NCBI GenBank assembly: GCA_016208205.1
Contig: JACQYP010000077.1
Coordinates: 1 to 8,537, forward strand
Reading direction: 5' to 3'
Source: Candidatus Desantisiibacteriota bacterium
GTDB taxonomy: Bacteria; UBA9089; CG2-30-40-21
Length of the DNA: 8,537 bases
Part shown: in pieces, positions 1-5,206 of the stretch
Layout: every line of letters begins with the position of its first letter
Position numbering within the stretch: the stretch's first letter is position 1
The notes under the pieces: generated by a model
What the model was told of the DNA's origin: nothing
Database searches by the model: none
What the model saw: the letters and a program-made list of their open reading frames with translations, nothing else
Program-made: the position numbers and the translations under genes

Positions 1-2251
1 AGGCACCCATGCCATAGATGATGCCAAAATTAACCACCTTAGCTGTTCTCCGCATATCCGGTGTAACCATAGACAGCTCACAATTATAGATACTTGCTGC
101 GGTCTGGCTATGAATATCCTTGTCATGGATAAAGGCATTAAGTAGATTAACATCTTGTGTAATATGAGCCAATATCCGTAATTCTATCTGGGAGTAATCG
201 GCTGAGAGCAACAGATAGCCTTGTTCAGGGATAAATGCCCTGCGGATACCCTTGCCCAGCTCGGTGCGAATAGGGATGTTTTGCAGATTAGGGTTACTTG
301 AGGATAACCTGCCTGTGGTTGTAACGGCTTGATTATAGGATGTATGCACTCGGCTATTGATTGGCTCAACCAGCTCAAAAAGGCTGTCAACATAGGTTGA
401 CTTCAGTTTGGTTACCTCTCGATATTCTATTATCTTACCTGGTAAGGGATGGTATAGAATCAATTCATTCAAGGTATCCTCATCCGTAGCATACCCGGTC
501 CTGGTCTTTTTTATTACCGGAAGCTGCATCTTTTCAAACAGGATAGCCCCTATCTGTTTTGGGGAATTGATGTTAAACTCTGAATCACTAAGGTTGTATA
601 TCTCCCTTTCCAACCCCTTAATCCGTATCCCCAATTCTAAGGAAAGCTGCCTGAGATAGGGTAAGTCAACCTTTATCCCGATTATCTCCATTTGAGCAAG
701 GACAAGGGCTGACGGTATTTCAATATCCCAAAATAGCCTGGTAAGCCCATTTTCCTCTAATCTTCTGGTAAGCGATACGGTTAGTCGATAGATTATATCT
801 GCATCAAAACAGACACATTCTGCCTCCTCACCTGTAGAGACACAAGATATTGTGTCTCTACATATTCCCATGTAATTAAAGGCAACAGCTTCAAGGTTGT
901 GCTTTGCCGAGGGATTAAGCAAATAAGAGGCAAGCATGGTATCAAACCCTATGCCTGCTAACTTAATCCCATATCGATGTAGAATAATCATTGCGGATTT
1001 GATATCATGCCCACACTTTTTGATGTTCGCATCCTCTAATATAGGACGCAGCAGGTTCAATGCCTCTTTCCTATCAATTCCCTTGTTCTCACCAAGGCAC
1101 TGTTGTGAAAAGGGGATGTAAAATGCAGTCATGGGTTCATAGCTAACAGCAATACCCATAAGGTTTTGATCCTTGTCTCCTGTTTTAATGCTAATAGCAA
1201 TAGCTGCCAGGTGATTCTTTACCTTACTTTCCCCTCCCTTTATGGGAGGGATATTGGAGGGGTCAGGGGAGGTCATTGGAGGGGTTTGATGGTGCAGAAT
1301 ATCAATAAGCCCCATGAGCTGCTCAGAAGAGGTGATTGCTTGATAATTTGTGTCCTCTTTTTTCTCTAATCCCATATCCTTAAGAATGCTCTTAAATTCC
1401 AGCTCTGAGAACAGAGCAGACAATTTTTCCCTATTCATATCCTGCAATTTGTAGTCTTCCAATCGAACATCCATTGGTACATCAGTCTTTAACAAAACAA
1501 GCTGTTTGGACAAAAAAGCAATATCCCTTGCCCCTTTAAGCTTATTCCTTATTTTTTCAGGAATATGGTCAATATCAGCGAATATCTCCTCTATGTGTCC
1601 AAACCTCTGGACAAGCATCTGGGCTGTTTTTTCACCAATACCCGGAGCACCAGGGATATTATCAACCATATCACCGGTAAGCCCAAGAATGTCTGCCACA
1701 TATTCAGGAAAAACACCGAACTTTTCAGTAACATCCTTTTCATGATAGATAAACACATCAGAGACATTCTTTTTTGAGGTTTGGACAAATATTTTTTCAT
1801 TCACCATCTGGAGAATATCCTTGTCCCCGCTAACAATAATAACCTCATCAACCATATCCTGACACCGGGCAGCTATGGTAGCCATAATATCATCTGCCTC
1901 ATAGCCTTCCAAAGCAATAACAGGAATATTAAAGCCATTGATTACTTGTTTAATCAATCCTACTTGAGAACGCATATCATCAGGCATAGGCTTTCTTGTG
2001 GCTTTATACTCAGGGTATTGCTTGTGTCTAAAGGTAGGGGCAGGGGTATCAAAGACAACGACCATGTGTTTTTTTCCATCTGCCACAGTATTCTCTATAG
2101 AGGATGCTGTTTCTCGAAGCAGTTTCAAGAGCATGTTTGTAAATCCATAAACAGCATTAGTCGGAATGCCTTTGGATGTGGATAATGTCTTAACAGCATA
2201 GTATGCCCGATAGGCCATATTATGACCATCAATTATAAAAAGCTTTCTCAT
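1..2251 (-). CDS. polA: DNA polymerase I, N-terminal 750 codons (C-terminus outside window)
   Basis: DNA polymerase I, which acts in repair synthesis and Okazaki-fragment maturation. The frame is open from the ATG at 2251 to the window edge. Visible are the 5' nuclease domain (starts MRKLFIIDGHN; then VVVFDTPAPTFR, GYEADDIMAT, VSGDKDILQMV, LTGDMVDNIPGAPGIGEKTA), a linker near residues 320-345, a 3'-5' exonuclease-like domain (FDTMLASYLL, D437) and the start of the polymerase domain. Polymerase motif A is DYSQIELRILAH (D685) and motif B is RRTAKVVNFGIIYG, just before the edge. Motif C (HDE) is cut off. In the exonuclease domain, residues 348-357 read LAAIAISIKT where E. coli has the catalytic DTE, and the conserved Tyr before the second Asp is Cys, so proofreading is probably lost. 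Repeats are inserted in frame at about residues 323-341 and 464-473. The start is supported by an AAAGGGGG ribosome site (2259-2266). Confidence 0.97.
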   Translation of the reverse strand, partial: MRKLFIIDGHNMAYRAYYAVKTLSTSKGIPTNAVYGFTNMLLKLLRETASSIENTVADGKKHMVVVFDTPAPTFRHKQYPEYKATRKPMPDDMRSQVGLIKQVINGFNIPVIALEGYEADDIMATIAARCQDMVDEVIIVSGDKDILQMVNEKIFVQTSKKNVSDVFIYHEKDVTEKFGVFPEYVADILGLTGDMVDNIPGAPGIGEKTAQMLVQRFGHIEEIFADIDHIPEKIRNKLKGARDIAFLSKQLVLLKTDVPMDVRLEDYKLQDMNREKLSALFSELEFKSILKDMGLEKKEDTNYQAITSSEQLMGLIDILHHQTPPMTSPDPSNIPPIKGGESKVKNHLAAIAISIKTGDKDQNLMGIAVSYEPMTAFYIPFSQQCLGENKGIDRKEALNLLRPILEDANIKKCGHDIKSAMIILHRYGIKLAGIGFDTMLASYLLNPSAKHNLEAVAFNYMGICRDTISCVSTGEEAECVCFDADIIYRLTVSLTRRLEENGLTRLFWDIEIPSALVLAQMEIIGIKVDLPYLRQLSLELGIRIKGLEREIYNLSDSEFNINSPKQIGAILFEKMQLPVIKKTRTGYATDEDTLNELILYHPLPGKIIEYREVTKLKSTYVDSLFELVEPINSRVHTSYNQAVTTTGRLSSSNPNLQNIPIRTELGKGIRRAFIPEQGYLLLSADYSQIELRILAHITQDVNLLNAFIHDKDIHSQTAASIYNCELSMVTPDMRRTAKVVNFGIIYGMGA
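833..862. repeat. Palindromic 30-nt repeat inserted in frame in polA
   Basis: A perfect inverted repeat with a 13-bp stem (TGTAGAGACACAA paired with TTGTGTCTCTACA) and a 4-nt GATA loop. It is exactly ten codons long and encodes CRDTISCVST (residues 464-473) in a surface-loop position of the exonuclease-like domain. E. coli Pol I has an unrelated, longer loop there. It resembles the dispersed GTAGAGAC...GTCTCTAC palindromes of other genomes (recalled, not searched). Confidence 0.8.
1231..1285. repeat. C/G-rich repeat inserted in frame in polA linker
   Basis: It starts with a 7-bp hairpin (CCCTCCC 1232-1238, loop TTTAT, GGGAGGG 1244-1250). Two copies of ATTGGAGGGGT follow (1253-1263 and 1275-1285, period 22). 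This resembles a dispersed CCCTCCC...GGGAGGG repeat type seen in many bacterial genomes (recalled, not searched). It encodes the Pro/Ser/Gly-rich piece TPPMTSPDPSNIPPIKGGE, between the 5' nuclease and the exonuclease-like domain of Pol I, and keeps the frame. Confidence 0.7.
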
Positions 2252-2287
2252 TTGCTTGCCCCCTTTGAGTAATTACCCTTACCAGAG

Positions 2288-2316
2288 AGTATACTATGAA
2301 AATCAATGACTGTCAA
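2288..2316 (-). promoter_or_regulatory. sigma-70-type promoter of polA
   Basis: On the minus strand, a perfect -35 TTGACA (plus positions 2311-2316) is followed after exactly 17 nt by TATACT (2288-2293). Transcription should start near 2281, giving a leader of about 30 nt that contains the AAAGGGGG ribosome site before the polA ATG. Seen directly; activity is inferred. Confidence 0.8.
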
Positions 2317-2383
2317 ATAAAATCTTTCAATCTGTTTAGATAAATAGGCTGTAGGCATTTAGACTGTAGTAGGAAACAGTAGT

Positions 2384-2401
2384 GCGAGGCTTCAGCCTCG
2401 C
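2384..2401. repeat. GCGAGGCT/AGCCTCGC hairpin in the polA-cas6 divergent region
   Basis: A perfect 8-bp inverted repeat with a 2-nt loop. It lies between the divergent polA and cas6 promoters. There is no T-tract on either side, so it is not a convincing terminator. It resembles a widespread short palindromic repeat type (recalled only). The rest of 2317-2481 shows no ORF with recognisable content. Confidence 0.6.
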
Positions 2402-2481
2402 TTGTCCTCCGCTGACAGGAGCAGGGAGTGGAAAAATATCCGGCAATTTAGATGGTTTATCCTTTGCTCACCAATTTCGTC

Positions 2482-2510
2482 TTGACTTTTCCACTGTTTT
2501 TTGTTATTAT
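2482..2510 (+). promoter_or_regulatory. promoter of cas6, predicting a nearly leaderless mRNA
   Basis: A -35 TTGACT (2482-2487) and a -10 TATTAT (2505-2510) are 17 nt apart, each matching consensus at 5 of 6 bases. Transcription should start around 2517-2519, on or just before the ATG at 2519. No Shine-Dalgarno sequence precedes that ATG, which fits a leaderless or near-leaderless transcript. The TTG at 2501 lies inside this promoter and is unlikely to be the start. Confidence 0.65.
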
Positions 2511-2518
2511 TGATCATT

Positions 2519-3499
2519 ATGGAAATAATAAAATTCCCTTGTAATATTTTGGATAATCTTAAGTTGGCACGATTTGAGCTTATCCTTGTTGCCGGCGATG
2601 AGTTATACTTGCCGATGTATCTTGGTTCTACCCTACGGGGCGGTTTCGGTACTGCCTTCAAAAGGGTGGTGTGTGCCTTAAGAGACAGGCTATGCCATGA
2701 ATGCATCCTGAAGGAAAAATGTGTTTATTCCTATGTCTTTGAGACCCCGCCGCCTGCTAATACTACAGTCATGCGTAAATACGAATCATCGCCGCATCCC
2801 TTTGTCATAGAGCCGCCGCTGTCTGAGGTGCTGCCTCTGGAAAACCATCAGAGGTATAAAACAGGTGATACCCTTACCCTTAATCTTATCCTTATTGGAA
2901 GGGCAATAGATTATCTCCCTTACTTTATCTACACATTCGACGAATTTGGAAGGATAGGCATTGGAAAAGGCAGGGGCAGGTTTGAGTTGCAAGATGTCAG
3001 CTGCGAGGGAAAAATAATCTATGATTCCAGAAGCAAAATCCTTGCATCTCCTCTTGAGCCCTTAACCCTGAATCTAAAATCCACAATCCAAAATCTAAAA
3101 TCTCCTAACACCTTGACCCTCAACTTTCTTACCCCTTGCCGCATTGTCTACAATGGATACCTGACCAAGGATTTAGAATTCCATATCTTTGTAAGAAACC
3201 TCATCAGGCGGATAGCCCTTCTCTCCTATTTCCACTGCGGCTGCGACACATCAGAAATAGATTTCAAAGGAATTATAGAACAGGCAAGTCAGATAAGGGT
3301 GGGAACACACTTACTGCAATGGTACGACTGGGAGAGATATTCTGCCAGACAGGAAACACGAATGAAGATGGGCGGCTTTGTCGGCAAGATAACCTTTGAA
3401 GGAAACATAGAACCATTTATGCCGTTGATACAGGCTGGAGAGGTATTGCATGTCGGCAAGGGGACGAGTTTTGGGTTGGGAAGGTATGAGATAGGGTAG
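2519..3499 (+). CDS. cas6: CRISPR-associated endoribonuclease Cas6 (pre-crRNA processing)
   Basis: A 326-aa RAMP protein of the Cas6 family, which cuts the CRISPR transcript within its repeats to give crRNAs. The N-terminal part has LPMYLGSTLRGGFGTAFKRV, then a four-Cys cluster (C52, C59, C62, C68) of the kind seen in one Cas6 subfamily, then VFETPPP and the HPFVIEPPL region. A mid-protein segment contains GRIGIGKGRGRFEL. The C-terminal RAMP fold (about residue 198 onward) ends in the glycine-rich loop HVGKGTSFGLGRYE (311-324). A repeat-derived segment, LNLKSTIQNLKSPN (184-197), links the two halves. Length and motifs look complete, with no frameshift. I could not pick out the catalytic His with certainty. 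The neighbours are broken cas2, cas10 and csx3 pieces on the same strand, so this is the surviving gene of a decayed type III locus. ATG 2519 is chosen because TTG 2501 falls inside the promoter. Confidence 0.88.
   Translation: MEIIKFPCNILDNLKLARFELILVAGDELYLPMYLGSTLRGGFGTAFKRVVCALRDRLCHECILKEKCVYSYVFETPPPANTTVMRKYESSPHPFVIEPPLSEVLPLENHQRYKTGDTLTLNLILIGRAIDYLPYFIYTFDEFGRIGIGKGRGRFELQDVSCEGKIIYDSRSKILASPLEPLTLNLKSTIQNLKSPNTLTLNFLTPCRIVYNGYLTKDLEFHIFVRNLIRRIALLSYFHCGCDTSEIDFKGIIEQASQIRVGTHLLQWYDWERYSARQETRMKMGGFVGKITFEGNIEPFMPLIQAGEVLHVGKGTSFGLGRYEIG
3068..3109. repeat. AATCTAAAATC direct repeat inside cas6
   Basis: AATCTAAAATC occurs at 3071-3081 and 3092-3102, exactly 21 nt (seven codons) apart, with AATCCAAA between. 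It encodes LKSTIQNLKS in the linker between the two halves of Cas6. AATC(C/T)AAAATC arrays are a known kind of short dispersed repeat that gives NPKSKIQN-like peptides in other genomes (recalled). The flanking LTLNL/TLTLN similarity suggests expansion at this spot. Confidence 0.6.
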
Positions 3500-3599
3500 G
3501 GTAGGGTGTGTTTTCTAAACGCACCTTTGTCTGACATCAAATCAACGGTTATTCTCTAAAAAATCCATATAATTTTAATTGCAGTGTTCTATGGTAACT

Positions 3600-3769
3600 A
3601 CTCAGGTGTCTGGTCACGGTTAGAGCTCCGCATTGATGGGTTGCGCTCCGCTTAACCCATCCTACAAGAGGCAAAGTAGGATGGGTGAAACCCATCAATG
3701 CTGGTTCGCGGTTCAAGGGTTAAGAGAATAAACCATCAACCGTGAAGGGAAACAACCTGAGTAATTGCA
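3600..3769. repeat. Nested inverted-repeat element (MITE-like), gene-free 3500-3769
   Basis: The outer pair is ACTCAGGT (3600-3607) with ACCTGAGT (3755-3762). Further in, TCACGGTT is matched by AACCGTGA. The core is two facing copies of a GTAGGATGGGT...ACCCATCAATGC unit: 3630-3665 (minus) and 3676-3701 (plus), the second lacking about 10 nt, with a 10-nt spacer. An 8-nt direct repeat, TAATTGCA, lies at 3576-3583 and 3762-3769 and could be a target duplication or chance. No ORF of note is present in 3500-3769. The right end abuts the truncated cas2 remnant directly. Confidence 0.65.
3710..3742 (+). repeat. 33-nt repeat, copy A (inverted partner at 5200-5232)
   Basis: It starts GGTTCAAGGGTTAAGAGA and ends AAACCATCAACCG. 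The reverse complement of 5200-5232 matches it at 31 of 33 positions; the two differences are adjacent (AT versus GC). Copies A and B face each other across about 1.46 kb holding the cas debris and the toxin-antitoxin-type genes. A possible shortened relative (ACGGTTATTCTCTAA) lies near 3545-3559. Confidence 0.85.
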
Positions 3770-4007
3770 AAAAAGAGAGATAAAGTAGCTGATATTTTGC
3801 TTGACTTTGGCACAAGAATACAGTATAGTGTATTTGAATGCATCATGGGATGATACACTACTTAAAAAGATGACTGCAAGATTAAGCAAATTGATTTCAA
3901 ATAAAGACAGTGTGAGGATCTATCCCCTGTGTGCAAAGTGTAAAGAAGTTGTTCGGGTATTAGGTAATGAAAAACTGACAAAAGATGTGGAAGTCTATAT
4001 TTTGTAA
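3770..4007 (+). pseudogene. cas2: cas2 remnant: N-terminus missing, one frameshift
   Basis: Cas2 is the small ferredoxin-fold subunit of the Cas1-Cas2 spacer-integration complex. Frame 2 reads KKRDKVADILLDFGTR, then IQYSVFECIM, and hits TGA at 3851. One base over, the frame continues DDTLLKKMTARLSKLI, then SVRIYPLCAKCKEVVRVLG, to TAA at 4005-4007. Removing one G from the GGG at 3847-3849 rejoins both halves into a typical Cas2 core. The expected start, a hydrophobic strand followed by the conserved YD(I/V) Asp, is absent; the repeat element ends where it should be. A TTG-initiated ORF from 3801 would begin in the wrong frame for the FECIM strand. Both lesions make it a pseudogene. No cas1 is present. 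Confidence 0.85.
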
Positions 4008-4035
4008 GGACGTTACGGATTTTTCAAGTGTGGTT

Positions 4036-4111
4036 ATGAAAAAAGGATCAGGAAAAGAAAGAATATCAAAGCGTGATTTCGGTTGCCCTGCTGCATGATG
4101 TAGGAAAGTAA
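4036..4111 (+). pseudogene. cas10: cas10 (csm1/cmr2-type) N-terminal remnant with HD motif
   Basis: Frame 2 encodes KKDQEKKEYQSVISVALL followed by HDVGK, then TAA at 4109. This is the typical opening of type III Cas10, whose N-terminal HD nuclease domain begins with a YQ...LLHDIGK helix. The ATG at 4036 is in another frame; dropping one base at the A6GG run (4039-4046) joins it to the HD helix, giving M-K-K-D-Q. Nothing recognisable of the remaining HD or palm/cyclase domains follows, as a HicB-like gene begins at 4138. HD-family enzymes other than Cas10 also have HD motifs, but the position after cas2 and the EYQSV start favour Cas10. Confidence 0.6.
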
Positions 4112-4137
4112 GTAATTATTGAAGGAGGTTAAATTCA

Positions 4138-4353
4138 ATGGAACTTAAGATTGTTGTAGAGGAATGTGAAGAGGGAGGATATACTGCTTCAGTACCATTT
4201 TTACCAGGATGTATCTCTGAAGGAGATACTTATAGGGAGACAGTGGAGAATATCAAGGATGCTATTAATTTGTACTTACGGGCAGTAGCAAGGGAAACAG
4301 ACTTATTGACAGGCTGTTACGGAACTAACTTTCAGCCAATTTGCTTGATCTGA
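4138..4353 (+). CDS. HicB-like (UPF0150) antitoxin-type protein, no HicA partner
   Basis: A 71-aa protein with the HicB-like partial RNase H fold: LKIVVEECEEGGYTASVPFLPGC, then ISEGDTYRETVENIKDAINLYL. In the family, such proteins neutralise HicA mRNA-interferase toxins, or occur alone. A strong AAGGAGGT ribosome site (4122-4129) lies 8 nt before the ATG. The core ends near residue 52 (VARE). The tail TDLLTGCYGTNFQPICLI does not look like the family and overlaps, in another frame, the start of the csx3-like remnant, so the true C-terminus may have been lost and replaced. No hicA is seen upstream or downstream. Confidence 0.75.
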   Translation: MELKIVVEECEEGGYTASVPFLPGCISEGDTYRETVENIKDAINLYLRAVARETDLLTGCYGTNFQPICLI

Positions 4354-4527
4354 ACTTCCGCATTCCGCATTTTAATGGGGATGGGGATGAGGTTGTCTTA
4401 ACCGGACAGGCTCCTGTCTGGTTCTATCTCAAGATCGCCCATGCCTTACATGGAAAGGCAGGGAAGCTTGATATATCGCTCTCCTGTTACAGGGGACATT
4501 ATTATATTTGACCATAGTCCATTTTGA
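4329..4527 (+). pseudogene. csx3: csx3-like CRISPR ancillary gene remnant, frameshifted
   Basis: Frame 0 reads LSANLLDLNFRIPHF, then DEVVLTGQAPVWFYLKIAH and ALHGKAGKLD. After a one-base shift near 4471-4474 it continues YRSPVTGDIIIFDHSPF to TGA (4525-4527). Csx3 (ring nuclease type, degrading cyclic tetra-adenylate in type III systems) has a V(V/I)SGRGPxWL...AH core, then YDPxxGAVVVxSH ending in a catalytic His. The pattern GxxPxWxxxxxAH and the G-(I/V)3-x2-H ending both match. No start codon or N-terminal strand is present; a TAA precedes at 4326. The conserved acidic residue after the Tyr is not obvious here. The family name is recalled from motif similarity, so moderate confidence; a non-functional fragment in any case. 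Confidence 0.55.
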
Positions 4528-4530
4528 TAC

Positions 4531-4538
4531 GAGGAGGT
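4531..4538 (+). promoter_or_regulatory. strong ribosome site fixing the antitoxin start
   Basis: GAGGAGGT lies 6 nt before the ATG at 4545. It decides against the TTG at 4524, which lies upstream of it. No clear sigma-70 promoter was found between 4480 and 4544. Confidence 0.8.
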
Positions 4539-4544
4539 AAAATA

Positions 4545-4871
4545 ATGACTACAGTTAAAGTTGCAATTCCTGATATTTTGTCCAAGTTTGACAGAATAAG
4601 AAAAGAGGAGATACTGCTTAGCGCTATACGACATGTGGTTGTGATAAAACTTAAGGAAGAAAAGAAGGAGGCAGAAAAGGCACTAAGAGTTGTCAAGAAA
4701 TATGAAAAGAAATATAAAATGAGGAGTTTTGAAGAATTTGAGAAGAATATGCCCAAAGATGGAGATTCTGACCTACATGAAGACTGGCTTGACTGGTCAT
4801 TCTACAACGATGTTTATCACAGAAACCAGGAAGATGTCCAAAAACTTCAAGGCTTGCTTGGAGAGATTTGA
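4545..4871 (+). CDS. TumA-like antitoxin of a TumE/TumA cassette
   Basis: A 108-aa protein, MTTVKVAIPDILSKF... with a helical, charged middle (KLKEEKKEAEKALRVVKKYE) and an acidic C-terminal part (SFEEFEKNMPKDGDSD, DWLDWSFYNDV). Small antitoxins next to TumE toxins commonly have this plan: an N-terminal strand-helix segment that may bind DNA, then a KYxxKYxMxxFEEFE region and an acidic helix contacting the toxin. The assignment leans mainly on the neighbour, which overlaps its stop codon by one base (TGATG). In such pairs the antitoxin normally comes first, is translated more, and represses the operon. No membrane segment is present. Confidence 0.65.
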   Translation: MTTVKVAIPDILSKFDRIRKEEILLSAIRHVVVIKLKEEKKEAEKALRVVKKYEKKYKMRSFEEFEKNMPKDGDSDLHEDWLDWSFYNDVYHRNQEDVQKLQGLLGEI

Positions 4872-5206
4872 TGAATAAAGAAGAGTCGTTTGAGAAATAT
4901 AAGAATATAATCCTATCAATTGAAGAAATATCGTATGTCGCAAAGAAAGGGATTGAGGAATATAAAGTAAAGCTTATTCTTAAGGATGGAACAAACTTAA
5001 GAATCGCTGAGAAATGGATAGATAAAAGGCTTGATAAATATAGATATTACTGGCTTGATGAGGAAAATAGAAGGATAATTGGTTGGGACAATGCTCCACA
5101 TCATAATGAGCTGGAGAACTTCCCACACCATAAGCATCTAAAAGGAGAGAGAGTGCTTCCTTCATACGAAACTGATTTAGAAGGCGTACTGAAAGTAATC
5201 GGTTGA
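4871..5206 (+). CDS. TumE-family (DUF6516) toxin
   Basis: A 111-aa protein. The C-terminal signature DEENRRIIGWDNAPHH, then FPHHKHLKG and PSYETDLEGVL, is that of the TumE/DUF6516 family, whose members are toxins partnered by a small antitoxin; the exact target is not shown by the sequence. The N-terminal half has a beta-rich stretch (EYKVKLILKDGTNLRIAEKW) and KYRYYWLDE. The ATG overlaps the antitoxin stop (TGATG) and has GGAGAG at 4860-4865, so translation is coupled. An in-frame TTG just upstream (4868) is less likely to be used. The last residues and the stop lie inside inverted repeat copy B (5200-5232), so the natural tail of the protein may be replaced by repeat sequence. Confidence 0.82.
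   Translation: MNKEESFEKYKNIILSIEEISYVAKKGIEEYKVKLILKDGTNLRIAEKWIDKRLDKYRYYWLDEENRRIIGWDNAPHHNELENFPHHKHLKGERVLPSYETDLEGVLKVIG

Noticed and set aside
1781..2185. Plus-strand 134-aa ORF
   Set aside because: It mirrors the polA 5' nuclease domain codon for codon on the opposite strand.
2384..2401. Rho-independent terminator
   Set aside because: The hairpin has no T-run after it on either strand and lies between two divergent promoters.
2392..2706. Minus-strand 104-aa ORF overlapping the start of cas6
   Set aside because: It is antisense to the conserved N-terminus of Cas6 and has no recognisable features.
3493..3508. AGGGT tandem units at the end of cas6
   Set aside because: Three 5-nt units at the stop codon; likely slippage or chance with no further structure.
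3545..3559. Third copy of the 33-nt repeat (ACGGTTATTCTCTAA)
   Set aside because: It matches only if an 8-nt deletion is assumed; too weak to annotate as a separate copy.
3801..4007. A genuine 68-aa protein starting at TTG 3801
   Set aside because: Its first residues are an out-of-frame reading of the Cas2 QYSVFEC strand; no ribosome site; better explained as frameshifted cas2.
3500..4140. A CRISPR array next to the cas remnants
   Set aside because: No regularly spaced 25-40 nt direct repeats with unique spacers are present; the repeats here are inverted and unequal.
4356..4369. Tandem TTCCGCA twice as a repeat insertion
   Set aside because: Only two 7-nt units; too short to separate from chance.
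4400..4423. 11-bp hairpin (AACCGGACAGG/CCTGTCTGGTT) as a regulatory structure
   Set aside because: It falls on the conserved LTGQAPVWF coding region of the csx3-like remnant, so coding constraint explains the bases; one pair is a wobble.
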